A DNA stretch of 64,000 nt, taken from the NCBI RefSeq assembly GCF_000337415.1, contig NZ_AOJD01000059.1, positions 1 through 64,000 on the forward strand, read 5' to 3'. Below, in pieces: positions 34,217-43,316 of the stretch. Position numbers and translations under genes: made by a program. Source of the stretch: Halorubrum tebenquichense DSM 14210 (GTDB taxonomy: Archaea; Halobacteriota; Halobacteria; Halobacteriales; Haloferacaceae). Each line of letters opens with the position of its first letter. The first letter of the stretch is position 1. The notes beneath the pieces are model-generated. The model was not told the DNA's origin, did not search any database, and worked only from the letters and a program-made list of their open reading frames with translations.

Positions 34217-34878
34217 CACCGCCGTCTTCCGCGCCGGAGCCGACCGAAAAACAGCGCGCCGACTCCCCCGGCCAGCCCCGCGGACCCGACGAGGACGACC
34301 GCGGTCGCGACCCCGCCGTACCGCGCGGCCGCCGCGTCGATGCCGACCCGGATCCAGCCGAGGTTCGGCACCGCGAACAGCGCCTTCGCGGCGATCCACT
34401 CCTCGGGGACGACCGGAGCGATACCCGCGCTCTGGTCGTACAGCTCGTTCGCGTCGCCGTGAGTGACGTAGCCGTCGTACGGTGCGGGACACGTCGAAAG
34501 CTCCGCGCAGTCCCCGGAGAGGAGCGCCGGATCGGCGCGCTCCGTCCAGTCCTCCCCCGCCTCGACGGGGAACGCCAAGCGGTGGAACACCGGTCTGTCC
34601 CCGGCCCCCGGAACCGCGTACACGACCACGTCGCCGGCCCCGCCGAGCCGCGTCGGCGCGTCGGGGTCGGTCTCGGTCGCGAGGTCGCCCCACGGCGGCC
34701 GGTCGGCCGCGGTGACGACGACGAGGTCGCCGCGCTCGACGCCCGGGGCCATGCTGCCGCTCTCGACCGCGACGAACGGGGGCCACGTCCCGACGAGCGC
34801 GCCGAACAGCACCGCGATCAGGAGGACCGCGACGGCGGGCGCGACCGCGCCGGTTCGATCGGGGCGGGGGCTGCTCAC
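34216..34878 (-). CDS. S26 family signal peptidase (short form)
   Basis: A 220-residue signal peptidase of the archaeal type. An N-terminal helix (about residues 12-35) is followed by Ser42 in AVESGSMAPGVERGDLV, His99 in PVFHRLAF and the acidic motif YVTHGDANELYDQ. A C-terminal helix lies near 188-210 and the tail is RRGRRR. It starts at GTG (34878). Unlike the 387-residue paralogue at 14988, it has no beta-domain extension and no surface-protein partners next door. It could be the housekeeping Sec11-like enzyme; this is inference. Confidence 0.88.
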   Translation of the reverse strand: MSSPRPDRTGAVAPAVAVLLIAVLFGALVGTWPPFVAVESGSMAPGVERGDLVVVTAADRPPWGDLATETDPDAPTRLGGAGDVVVYAVPGAGDRPVFHRLAFPVEAGEDWTERADPALLSGDCAELSTCPAPYDGYVTHGDANELYDQSAGIAPVVPEEWIAAKALFAVPNLGWIRVGIDAAAARYGGVATAVVLVGSAGLAGGVGALFFGRLRRGRRR

Positions 34879-34990
34879 GCCCGATAGGGAGACCGGCGAC
34901 CGCTTGAGGCTGTCGCCCGATCGGCCGCCGCCTCCGCCCGCGGACCGCCGATGTCACAACACCTTAGGTCCGTCCGAGAGAGGTTCGCGT

Positions 34991-36175
34991 ATGACCGATC
35001 GCCTCCCTCCGCTCCACGGGGCCCACGACGCGCGCGGCGCGAAGTTCACCGACTTCGGCGGCTGGCAGATGCCCGTCGAGTTCGACTCCATTCAGACGGA
35101 ACACGCCGCGGTCCGCGAGTCTGTCGGCGTCTTCGACGTCTCGCACATGGGCGAGATCGAGGTCGCCGGCCCGGACGCGACCCTCCTGATGAACCGCCTC
35201 ACGACCAACGACGTGAGCGCGCTCGACCCCGGCGACTCCCAGTACGCGGCGATCACGAACGAGGAGGGCGTGATGCTCGACGACACGGTCGTCTACCGGC
35301 TCCCCGACGGGACCGCGGCCGGCGAGGCGGCCGCGTCGCTCGCGGAGTTCGAGGAGGCCCACGACGGCGACCTCGACGCGCCCAGCGGCGACCCCGCGTA
35401 CCTGTTCGTGCCGAACGCGGGCCACGACGGGCAGACGTACGACCGGTGGGTCGACCACCGCGACGAGTGGGGGCTCGACGCGACCGTCGCCAACGTCACC
35501 GACGACTGGGCGATGCTCGCGGTACAGGGGCGGGACGCGGCCGACGCCCTCGACGAGGCGACCCCCCGCGACCGCGTCGTCGACCTCTCGAAGTTCGAGG
35601 CGACGACTGCGGCGGTCGCCGGCGTCGAGAGCTGGGTCGCGCGCACCGGTTACACCGGCGAGGACGGCTTCGAGGTGATGTGTCCCGCCGGCTCCGTCGA
35701 GGCCGTGTGGGACGGGTTCGTCGACGGTCCCGACCCGGCGCAGCCGTGCGGCCTCGGCGCGCGCGACACGCTGCGCACGGAGATGGGCTTCCTGCTGTCC
35801 GGACAGGACTTCGACCCCGAGAACGAGCCGCGCACCCCGTACGAGGCGCGGATCGGCTTCGTCGTCAAACTCGACACGGAGTTCGTCGGCCGCGACGCGC
35901 TGGAGGCCCAGAAGGAGGAGGGCGTCACGGAGCGGTTCGTCGGTGTGCGGCTGCTCGAACGCGGCGTGCCGCGGGGCGGCTACGCGGTCACCGACGGGGA
36001 CCTCACCCGCGTCGGGAAGCTGACCTCCGGGACGATGAGCCCGACCCTCGACGAGCCGATCGGTCTCGGCTACCTCCACGAGTCGTACGCCGACGCCGGG
36101 GCCGAGGTGAGCGTCGTCGTGCGCGGCGACGAGAAACGCGCCGAGGTCGTGATCCCGCCGTTCCTCGACCGGTAG
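34991..36175 (+). CDS. gcvT: Glycine cleavage system aminomethyltransferase (T protein)
   Basis: A 394-residue T protein, which transfers the aminomethyl group carried on lipoylated GcvH to tetrahydrofolate and releases ammonia. Family motifs: FGGWQMPVEFDSIQTEHAAV near the start, GVFDVSHMGEIEVAGPDA (about 46-63), ARTGYTGEDGFEVMCP (about 217-232), GARDTLRTEMGFLLSGQD (about 255-272), and LTSGTMSPTLDEPIGLGYL. A 25-residue insertion near 103-130 is acidic. gcvH and gcvP are not adjacent in the window. Confidence 0.95.
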   Translation: MTDRLPPLHGAHDARGAKFTDFGGWQMPVEFDSIQTEHAAVRESVGVFDVSHMGEIEVAGPDATLLMNRLTTNDVSALDPGDSQYAAITNEEGVMLDDTVVYRLPDGTAAGEAAASLAEFEEAHDGDLDAPSGDPAYLFVPNAGHDGQTYDRWVDHRDEWGLDATVANVTDDWAMLAVQGRDAADALDEATPRDRVVDLSKFEATTAAVAGVESWVARTGYTGEDGFEVMCPAGSVEAVWDGFVDGPDPAQPCGLGARDTLRTEMGFLLSGQDFDPENEPRTPYEARIGFVVKLDTEFVGRDALEAQKEEGVTERFVGVRLLERGVPRGGYAVTDGDLTRVGKLTSGTMSPTLDEPIGLGYLHESYADAGAEVSVVVRGDEKRAEVVIPPFLDR

Positions 36176-36201
36176 GACCGCTGCCGTCGGCCTGATCGCG
36201 G

Positions 36202-36765
36202 CTACTCGCCGACCGTCTCCTTCCGCTTCTCGACGACCGCCACGTCCGCGATCCGGGTGTTCGGGTACCCGCCGTCGGCGTCCTTTTCGGCGGCCTTCAC
36301 CATGTCCCAGACCGTGTTGAGACCGGTCGTCACCCCCTCCAACGCCTCCATCTCGCACCCGGTCTTCCCGGTGGTCTCGACCGCGACGGTCAGTTCGATC
36401 CGGTCGTCGCCGACCGAGAACTCCGTGTCGACGTTCGTGATCGGGATCTGGTGGCACATCGGGATCGTCTCCCACGTGTGTTTCACGGCCTGAACCGCGC
36501 CGATCCGCGCGGTGGCGAGCACGTCGCCCTTCTCGACCGCGTCCGCCTCGACCGCCGCGACCGTCTCCGGCGTCAGCCGGATCTCGCCGCGGGCGACCGC
36601 GCGGCGGCTGCTGTCGGGCTTGTCCCCGACGTCGACCATCTGAACGTCGCCGTCGGCGGTCGTGTGCGTCAGTTCGTCGCCGTCGGCGGTCGTGTGCGTC
36701 AGCGCGTCGCCGTCGACGGACCCCTTTCTCCCGCCGGTACCGCCCTCGCGTCCCTCGTCACTCAT
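36202..36765 (-). CDS. moaC: Cyclic pyranopterin monophosphate synthase (MoaC)
   Basis: A 187-residue MoaC, converting the cyclised GTP intermediate to cPMP in molybdenum cofactor synthesis. Family signatures: MVDVGDKPDSSRRAVARGEI (about 43-62), PMCHQIPITNVD (about 101-112) and the catalytic TGKTGCEMEALEGVTTGLNT (about 131-150) with WDMVKAAEKD. The N-terminal 42 residues are unusual: two almost identical ten-residue units (DGD-A/E-LTHTTA) encoded by a 30-base tandem repeat. Other MoaC proteins begin near residue 40. Its start overlaps the end of the NAD(P)HX gene by eight bases. Confidence 0.93.
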   Translation of the reverse strand: MSDEGREGGTGGRKGSVDGDALTHTTADGDELTHTTADGDVQMVDVGDKPDSSRRAVARGEIRLTPETVAAVEADAVEKGDVLATARIGAVQAVKHTWETIPMCHQIPITNVDTEFSVGDDRIELTVAVETTGKTGCEMEALEGVTTGLNTVWDMVKAAEKDADGGYPNTRIADVAVVEKRKETVGE

Positions 36766-38242
36766 TACGCATCGCCTCCGGCAGCCGGTCGGGTAAGTCC
36801 GTCGCCACCAGTCCGGTCCCGTTCGCGTCCGCGGCGGCGTCGCCCGCGCGTCCGACGGCGTACGCGCCGACCGCGGCCGCCCGGAAGGGGTCTGTCACGG
36901 CCGCCAGCGCGCCGACCGTCCCCGCCAGCACGTCGCCGGTTCCCCCGACCGTCATCCCCGGGTTCCCCGTCCGGTTCAGCCGGACGTCGTCACCGTCGGA
37001 GACCACGTCGACCGCGCCCTTCACGAGCAGCGCGTGGCCGAGGTCGGCCGCGAACTCGCGGACCAGTTCGGCGCGCTCGTCGGGGTCCGCCGCCGTCGCG
37101 CCCCCCATGCCGACGAGTTCGCCCTGATGCGGCGTACAGATCAGGTCGGCGTCGGTGTCGACCTCGGGGACGACGCCGAGCGCGTCGGCGTCGACGACCG
37201 CGTGTCCCGCGTAGCCCGTCAGGAACTCGCGGACGAACGCCTCGGTCCCGTCGCCGTCTCCGAGTCCCGGGCCGAGGACGACGACGTCGCTCCCGGCCGC
37301 GAGCGACGCGATCCGCTCCGCGTGCGAGGGGCCCACGCGGTCGCCGGGGAGCGGCCGGACGATGAGGTTCGGCGAGAAGCCTTGGACCTCGCTCGCGACC
37401 GATCCGGGACAGGCCACGCGGACGAGGTCAGCGCCGGCACGGAGCGCGGCGAGCGCGGACAGGGTCGGCGCGCCCGCGTACGGCCCGCCGCCGACCACGA
37501 GAACCTCGCCGTTGTCCCCCTTGTGCGAGTCCGGGTCGCGGTCGAGTCCGAGGAGGTCCCCCGGGCCGACGTACCGCTCCGCCGCGGCCGGGATCCCGAT
37601 GTCGGCGACGGTGACGGTCGCGTCGAGCGCGCTCAGTCCGGGCTTCTCGTCGTGGAACGTCACCACGCGGTCGGCGTTCACGGCGACCGCGTCCCCTCCG
37701 GCGTCGACCGCGACCGAGTCCGGTCCGCCGGTCGGGTGGCCCGTGTCGGCGTCGACGCCGGAGGGAACGTCGACCGCGACCACCGTCGCGTCGCTCGCGT
37801 TGATCGCCTCGGCCGCCGTGCGTTCCGGCTCGCGGAGTCCGCCCGAGACGCCGGACCCGAGCATCGCGTCGACGACGACGTCGGGCGAGCCGTCGCTCGT
37901 TCCACCGAGGTCGAGGTCGGCCGAGTCCGTCACCGTCTCGGTCGGGATCTCGGCCCGTTCGAGCGCCGCCCAGTTCTCCCGGGCGATGTCGGTCCGGATC
38001 GTCTCCGGGCGACCGAGCAGGTGGACCGTCGCATCGTACGCCTTCAGGAACCGCGCCGCGACGAGGGCGTCGCCGCCGTTGTTCCCGCGGCCGCAGACCA
38101 GCGCGACGGCCGCGCCCGGGTCCGCGGCGGCGCGCACCTCGCGGGCGACCGCGTTGCCGGACGACTCCATCAGCTGTTTGCGGGGCACGCCGAGCGCGGC
38201 CGCGTTGGCGTCGACGGCCGCCATCCGGTCGGTCGTGATCAT
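36758..38242 (-). CDS. nnr: Bifunctional NAD(P)H-hydrate epimerase/dehydratase
   Basis: A 494-residue two-domain repair enzyme. The N-terminal epimerase domain (about 1-220) carries SSGNAVAREV and VCGRGNNGGDALVAARFL (about 49-66) and DVPSGVDADTGHPTGG (about 160-175). The C-terminal ADP-dependent dehydratase (about 240-490) has KGDNGEVLVVGGGPYAGAP, VLGPGLGDGDGTE, TPHQGE and GTGDVLAGTVGAL. It restores NADHX and NADPHX produced by heat or acid. Residues are complete and length is usual for the fused form. It overlaps moaC by eight bases, so the two are co-expressed. Confidence 0.95.
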   Translation of the reverse strand: MITTDRMAAVDANAAALGVPRKQLMESSGNAVAREVRAAADPGAAVALVCGRGNNGGDALVAARFLKAYDATVHLLGRPETIRTDIARENWAALERAEIPTETVTDSADLDLGGTSDGSPDVVVDAMLGSGVSGGLREPERTAAEAINASDATVVAVDVPSGVDADTGHPTGGPDSVAVDAGGDAVAVNADRVVTFHDEKPGLSALDATVTVADIGIPAAAERYVGPGDLLGLDRDPDSHKGDNGEVLVVGGGPYAGAPTLSALAALRAGADLVRVACPGSVASEVQGFSPNLIVRPLPGDRVGPSHAERIASLAAGSDVVVLGPGLGDGDGTEAFVREFLTGYAGHAVVDADALGVVPEVDTDADLICTPHQGELVGMGGATAADPDERAELVREFAADLGHALLVKGAVDVVSDGDDVRLNRTGNPGMTVGGTGDVLAGTVGALAAVTDPFRAAAVGAYAVGRAGDAAADANGTGLVATDLPDRLPEAMRNE

Positions 38243-38560
38243 GGCCGGCGGTTCGAGCGCCCGGGGATTAAGCGGGCGGGTTCGACGACCCCCAGAGGCC
38301 CGGATTCGACGGCCTCGCCGTCAGGACGCGCGACGGGAGCGAACCACGCCGTCCGCCGTGGCCTCCGGCGAGGCCGGAAATGAAAATGTTGAAGCGGTCA
38401 GGTAGTGAACTCGGCAGGTAACCGTGGTATCGGCACTACTCGTCGGCGCGGCCGCCTCCGGAACACCCTCCGCGGCCGACGCGCCTGTTGCCGTCCCTCC
38501 ACACCGACTCAGCCGCGACGGCCGCGGCCGACCGCGACCGCTCGACCCCCAGACGCCATC
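38243..38560. other. Divergent promoter region between nnr and glycosyltransferase genes
   Basis: This 318-base gap separates divergent genes. No convincing gene is seen; a frame entering from 38405 adds 52 low-complexity Arg/Pro-rich residues to the glycosyltransferase and is not used. AT-rich TGAAAATGTTGAAG at about 38380-38393 is a promoter candidate. Confidence 0.6.
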
Positions 38561-39625
38561 ATGAACATCGGCTTCTTCACCGACAGCTACTTCCCCGGGA
38601 TCGACGGCGTCACCTACACCATTCAGGCGTGGCGCGACCGGCTCGAAGCGCGGGGTCACGACGTGTACGTCGTCTACCCCGCGAGCAGCCACGAGCCGGA
38701 CGACCACGAGATCCCGGTCCCGTCGCTGCCGAACCCCTTCTACAAGCAGTACCGGCTCCCCCTTTACCGCCGCCTGTCGACGCTGCCCGACCTCGACGTG
38801 GTCCACTGTCACGGCCCGGCGTCGACCGGGCTGATGGGGCTCCGCTACGCGAAGCGGTACGGCGCGACCTCCGTGTACACCCACCACACCCCGGTCGAGG
38901 ACTACTTCGTTCAGGGGTTGAAATCGGAGCGGCTCGCCGCCCTCGCCGGGCGGGCGTACGTCGCCTACGAGAACCGCTTTCTGAACGCGTTCGACTGCGT
39001 CACGGCCTCGACCTCGCGGATCCGGCGCGACGTGGATCCGTACCGACTGCCCGTGGGGATCGAGATGGACCGCTTCCGGCCCAGCGCGGACGCCCGGGTC
39101 GCGGCGCTCGCGACCGACGGCGGGCCGACCGCGGCCGACGCCCCGGTGGTCGGGTACAGCGGGCGGATGACCCACAAGAAAAACGTCGACGAGATCCTCC
39201 GGCTCGCGGAGCAGCTCTCCGATGTGCGGTTCGAACTGGTCGGCGAGGGACCGGTCCGCGCCGAACTGGAGGCGGACGCGCCCGCGAACGTCCGGTTCCA
39301 CGACTTCCTGCCGCGCGAGGAGCTCCCGGACTTCTACGCCGCGCTCGACGTCTTCGTCACCGCCTCGACCTGCGACACCTTGGGGCTCTCGACGCTGGAG
39401 GCGAACGCCTGCGGCACCCCGGTCGCCGCCGCGGACGTGGCCCCGTTCGACGAGACGATCGGCCCCGAGAACGGCGCGCGGTTCGCGCTGCGCGACCTCG
39501 ACGACACGGAGCGGGCGGTCCGGGACTGCCTCAGCGGCGACCGGGACACCCGGGCCGCGGTCGAGCGCTTCTCCGTGTCCGAGACGATAGACGAACTGGA
39601 ATCCATCTACGGGGTGACCGCGTAG
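38561..39625 (+). CDS. GT4-type glycosyltransferase
   Basis: A 354-residue GT-B fold enzyme: MNIGFFTDSYFPGIDGVTYT is the typical GT4 start, followed by VVHCHGPASTGLMGL, YTHHTPVEDYF (about 106-116), VGYSGRMTHKKNVDEILRLA (phosphate-contact region, about 198-217), and the EX7E-like STCDTLGLSTLEANACGTPV (about 268-287). It is similar to sugar-nucleotide-dependent diacylglycerol or mannosyl glycosyltransferases, and may make a glycolipid. It overlaps the next gene, DUF2070, by one base (TAGTG). The donor and acceptor are unknown. Confidence 0.92.
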   Translation: MNIGFFTDSYFPGIDGVTYTIQAWRDRLEARGHDVYVVYPASSHEPDDHEIPVPSLPNPFYKQYRLPLYRRLSTLPDLDVVHCHGPASTGLMGLRYAKRYGATSVYTHHTPVEDYFVQGLKSERLAALAGRAYVAYENRFLNAFDCVTASTSRIRRDVDPYRLPVGIEMDRFRPSADARVAALATDGGPTAADAPVVGYSGRMTHKKNVDEILRLAEQLSDVRFELVGEGPVRAELEADAPANVRFHDFLPREELPDFYAALDVFVTASTCDTLGLSTLEANACGTPVAAADVAPFDETIGPENGARFALRDLDDTERAVRDCLSGDRDTRAAVERFSVSETIDELESIYGVTA

Positions 39626-41343
39626 TGGGCGCGGACAACGTCGACGCCTTCCAGCGGCTCGTGTTCTCCGTGCCAGGGCTGCGGGTTCAGGCGGCGGCGC
39701 TCGTCGTCCTCAGCGCCGTCTACGGGGTCGGAACGTTCGGCGCGCTCTGGCTGTTCACGCCGCTCGCGCCCGACCCCTCCCGGATCGTCCCGGTCGCGGT
39801 GCTCGTCTTCCTGATCCCCTTCGTCGCCGCCGCCGAGCTGTTCCCCCGCGTACTCGACGGTTATCCGCGATCGTGGAGCTACTTCCTCGCGCTCACCAAC
39901 CAGTTCGTCCTGTCCGTGTACGCCCTGGTGCTCTCCGGCGCGAACGACGTCGGGAACGCGTGGAGCATCATCTGGCTGAGCTTCATCACGCTGTACCTGA
40001 TCAACATCCTAGTGCTCGTCGTCTCGACGGGCATCGACCGCTCCGACCGGATCCTCCTCGTGTCGCTGACGGAGCCGGGGCTGCTCATCGCGGCCTTCTA
40101 CGCGCTGGGCGGCAGCGCGTTCGGCTTCTCGACGTACCGACACGTGTTCGCGTTCGCCTCGCTGCTGATCGCGGCCGGGTTCCTCGTGTTGGTCCTCGTC
40201 GTCGTCGACTACCTGATCAAGAGCAACACGGACGTCTCCGCGTTCGCGCTCACCTCCGGGCTCCTTCGGAACGACCGGGAGTCGCTCGACCTGGGCGTCG
40301 AGGCCCGCCCGTTCGTGGAGACGCTCGCGGTCGACAACGGCGACCGCCTCACCCTCGCCGCCCCGTGGGTCCACCCGGGCCCCCTCGGCGGGTTCGGCGG
40401 CGGCCAACTGAGCGGGAACCTGATCGACGCGCTCAACGGCGAGGCCCCGCCCGGAAGCGACGGCGAGGCACCGACCCGAGAGGGCGTTCGGGGCGACGAC
40501 GCCGGCTTCTTCCTCCACGTCCCGTGTACGCACAAGGAGGACCTCTCGGACCCGGCGGACGCGGAGCGGATCCTCGACGCGGTCGCGGAGCCGGACCTGA
40601 CCGGGCGCGCGTCGCGGCTCGTGACGGCGGACTACACCGACCGCGAGGGGTACGCCGACATCCGGTTTCACGGCCGCCGGATCGGCGAGAAGGAGGTGAT
40701 CGTCCTCCACGGCGAGGGGATCGACGACTACGACACCGGGGTGTTCATGCGCGACGTCGACCACGACGAGGTGCTGCTGATCGACCAGCACAGACACGAC
40801 GTCCAGAACGGCCCCGACGTGGAGATCCAGTACGGCTCCGAGCGGGCGGACCGCCTGAAGCGCGCGTTCGACGACTTCCGCGAGACGCTCGCCGAGGCCT
40901 CGCTCCACGACTACGCCGCCGGGTTCGCGCTGGCGGACTCCGACCGGCACGCGCTGGCGTTCGTCGAGGCGGTGGACGGCGAGGAGACCCTGTGGATCGG
41001 GGTCGACACGAACGGGCTCACGCCGGACGTGCGCGCGACCGCCGACGAGTACCGCGACTCCTTCGACGCCGTGATCCCCTTCTCGACGGACACGCACGCG
41101 TCGATCCACGAGCTGGCGAACGCCCGCGAGTCCGACACCGAGGCCATCGAGCGCGCCGTCGACCGCGCCGTCGCCGACGTCGCGCCCGCGACAGCCGGAC
41201 TGGCGAGCCGCCGCACGGAGTCGGTGAAGCTCTTAAAAAACGACTACAACGGGCTGGTGTTCAGCGTCAACATCCTCATCCGGCTGACGATCATCGCGCT
41301 GGTGGCGCTGTACGCGCTGCTCGTGCTGTGGCTGTTCTTCTGA
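39625..41343 (+). CDS. DUF2070 family membrane protein
   Basis: A 572-residue archaeal DUF2070 protein starting at GTG. Seven or so membrane segments fill residues 15-200, a large cytoplasmic domain runs from 215 to 535 and a final helix closes it (about 545-570). The soluble part shows TLAAPWVHPGPLGGFGGGQL (about 232-251), VPCTHKEDLSDP and FSTDTHASIHEL, with several conserved His/Asp residues that look like a metal-dependent active site. The family is archaea-specific and uncharacterised. Coupling to a GT4 glycosyltransferase hints at a role in lipid or glycan processing. Confidence 0.9.
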   Translation: MGADNVDAFQRLVFSVPGLRVQAAALVVLSAVYGVGTFGALWLFTPLAPDPSRIVPVAVLVFLIPFVAAAELFPRVLDGYPRSWSYFLALTNQFVLSVYALVLSGANDVGNAWSIIWLSFITLYLINILVLVVSTGIDRSDRILLVSLTEPGLLIAAFYALGGSAFGFSTYRHVFAFASLLIAAGFLVLVLVVVDYLIKSNTDVSAFALTSGLLRNDRESLDLGVEARPFVETLAVDNGDRLTLAAPWVHPGPLGGFGGGQLSGNLIDALNGEAPPGSDGEAPTREGVRGDDAGFFLHVPCTHKEDLSDPADAERILDAVAEPDLTGRASRLVTADYTDREGYADIRFHGRRIGEKEVIVLHGEGIDDYDTGVFMRDVDHDEVLLIDQHRHDVQNGPDVEIQYGSERADRLKRAFDDFRETLAEASLHDYAAGFALADSDRHALAFVEAVDGEETLWIGVDTNGLTPDVRATADEYRDSFDAVIPFSTDTHASIHELANARESDTEAIERAVDRAVADVAPATAGLASRRTESVKLLKNDYNGLVFSVNILIRLTIIALVALYALLVLWLFF

Positions 41344-41407
41344 GGCGCGATTCGCCCCCGTCGTGGCCAACTCAATCTTTTTGTCCGCGTACCGAAATCG
41401 GAGACCC

Positions 41408-41884
41408 GTGTCCTCGAAAGCCCTCCTCCTCGGTACGGACCGGACCTCCGTCCGCACGCTCGGTGCCGCCGCGGTCGCCGCCGCCGTCGCGTCGGTCCTC
41501 GTCGTTCTCTCGTGGGAGCCGATCCGGACCGCTTGGCGGTATCACGTCTGGGCCGGACTCGTCGCGGTCGGTCTCGGTCTCGCGGCCCGCGCCGGCCGTC
41601 GTCGCGGCGGCCTCCTCGCGGGCTGGGGAGCCGCCTTCCTCGCGACCTGCTGGATCTTCGTGATCCCGCCGCTCGCGGCGCTCGTCCGCGGCGACGCGGT
41701 CGGCGACGGCGGGTACGCGGTGCCGCGCCCGTCCGCGGTCGGGCTGTCGCCGCGCGCAGAGCTGCTGACAGGCCTCCGAATCGGCCCGGTCGTCGCGCTC
41801 GTCGTCGCGCTCACGGCCGGGAGCGCGGCGTACGCGCTCGGCGCTGGATTCCTGCTCCGCTCGGAGCGGTCGCTCGACGCGTGA
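41408..41884 (+). CDS. Four-helix membrane protein, unknown function
   Basis: A 158-residue protein with about four hydrophobic segments (residues 18-35, 45-60, 70-90 and 122-145). The GTG start at 41408 (VSSKALLLGTDRTSVRTLGA) is preferred to an upstream frame that passes through an AT-rich promoter-like stretch (41370-41387). No family is recognised. It follows the DUF2070 gene by 64 bases but probably has its own promoter. Confidence 0.65.
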   Translation: MSSKALLLGTDRTSVRTLGAAAVAAAVASVLVVLSWEPIRTAWRYHVWAGLVAVGLGLAARAGRRRGGLLAGWGAAFLATCWIFVIPPLAALVRGDAVGDGGYAVPRPSAVGLSPRAELLTGLRIGPVVALVVALTAGSAAYALGAGFLLRSERSLDA

Positions 41885-42009
41885 CTCCTCGCCCCGCTCG
41901 GACGCCCCCGGCCCGCCGAATTTCGCCGAAGTACTCGGCGGTTGCTGGTTTCACACGTTGAATCGCAAGTTCAGCGGAGCAGTACGTGTGTTCCTCCTCG
42001 AACGGACGG

Positions 42010-43170
42010 TCACTCGCCGGTGAGGGCGTGAATGGCTCCGTCGGCGGTGCCGGCGTAGACGGTCCCGTCGACGACCACTACGGACGACACCCAACTACTC
42101 GCCTCGAAGCGCCACTGTTCGGTGCCGTCACCGGTAGCGAGCGCGTAGACCGTACCGTCGTTCCCCCCGAGGTAGACCGCGTCATCGGTCACTGCTGGCG
42201 AGGATCCGACGCTGTCGGCCACCTCGAACGACCACTCCTCTGTCCCCTCGTCCGCGGCGAGCGCGTAAACGGTATCGTGACCTCCGATGTAGACGGTCTC
42301 GTCCAGTACCGCCGGCGGTCCCGTCCCGACCGAGTCCATGGAATCTTCCGGCTCGAACGACCACCGCTCGGTCCCGTCGGCGGCGTCCAGCGCCCAGTTT
42401 CTTTTGCCGTGGTTGAGGTAGACCGTGCCGTCGGCCACCGCCGGCGTCGCGCTGTCCAGATAGCTGAACTCGTGGGTCCACTGTTCGGTGCCGTCAGCGG
42501 CGTCGAGCGCGTAGGCGCTGCTCCCGCCGAAGTACACGGTGCCGTCGACGACCGCCGGCGACGCGTAGGCGTTGAACCCCGTCTCGAAAGACCACCGCTC
42601 CGTGCCGTCGGTGGCGTCCAGCGCGTACAGCTGCCCCTCGCCGTCTCCGACACCCCCGACGTAGACGGTGCCGTCGACGACCGCCGGAGCCGGAGCCACC
42701 CGTTTGCCGGTCTCGAAGCGCCAGCGCTCGGTCCCGTCGCCGGCGGCCAGCGCACAGATCGTTCCGCCGCCACAGCCGACGTAGACGGTGTCGCCGACGA
42801 CCGCCGGTGGCCAGCCGATCTGCCCGTCGGCCTCGACGGACCACCGTTCGGAATCGCCACTCGCGGCGAAAGCGGAAACTGTCCCGTCGTCGCTCCCGGC
42901 GTAAACGGTGTCATCGAAGACCGCAAGCGAATATCCGATCCCCTCCGGAGCCCGGACGACCCACCGTTCGGTGACCGAGTCAGTCGGGCCGCTCGTGTCC
43001 GCCGGTCCGCCCGTCCGGGCGGGGTTATAGCGGAACATCGGGACGCCGGAAGGACCCGATCTCTCAGCTCCGACCCCCGCTTCGTCGAGGCGTGAACACC
43101 CGGAGAGGCCGACTACTCCGACTGCGCCGGCCATCCGGAGGTATTCGCGTCGGGATATGGGGACACTCAC
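42010..43170 (-). CDS. PQQ-like beta-propeller lipoprotein
   Basis: A 386-residue exported protein with a twin-arginine signal and lipobox (SRREYLRMAGAVGVVGLSGC; Cys near residue 26). The mature part consists of at least seven repeats of about 38 residues with the pattern DGTVYVG...ALDAADGTERWSFE, forming a beta-propeller of the PQQ-binding-like (YncE/BamB-like) kind. The copies are similar enough in DNA to be recent duplications. The start is the GTG at 43170, because AATAAAA at 43193-43200 gives a TATA box at 27 bases. The cofactor or partner is unknown, and such proteins may act as scaffolds. Confidence 0.9.
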   Translation of the reverse strand: MSVPISRREYLRMAGAVGVVGLSGCSRLDEAGVGAERSGPSGVPMFRYNPARTGGPADTSGPTDSVTERWVVRAPEGIGYSLAVFDDTVYAGSDDGTVSAFAASGDSERWSVEADGQIGWPPAVVGDTVYVGCGGGTICALAAGDGTERWRFETGKRVAPAPAVVDGTVYVGGVGDGEGQLYALDATDGTERWSFETGFNAYASPAVVDGTVYFGGSSAYALDAADGTEQWTHEFSYLDSATPAVADGTVYLNHGKRNWALDAADGTERWSFEPEDSMDSVGTGPPAVLDETVYIGGHDTVYALAADEGTEEWSFEVADSVGSSPAVTDDAVYLGGNDGTVYALATGDGTEQWRFEASSWVSSVVVVDGTVYAGTADGAIHALTGE

Positions 43171-43192
43171 AGATACACTACCTGTGTGGCAT

Positions 43193-43200
43193 GAATAAAA
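43193..43200 (-). promoter_or_regulatory. TATA box of the PQQ-propeller gene
   Basis: On the minus strand this reads TTTTATTC, 23-30 bases before the GTG at 43170. The spacing fits a leaderless transcript and supports the start used. Confidence 0.55.
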
Positions 43201-43316
43201 CCGATGAAAAACGGGCCGTCGGAGACTCGTGGCCGTACCCCGCACAGCGATCAGAACGCCCCGCCGAACCGGCAGAGCGCCCGGTAGTCACTCGCGAACT
43301 GTTCGACGGAGCCGCC

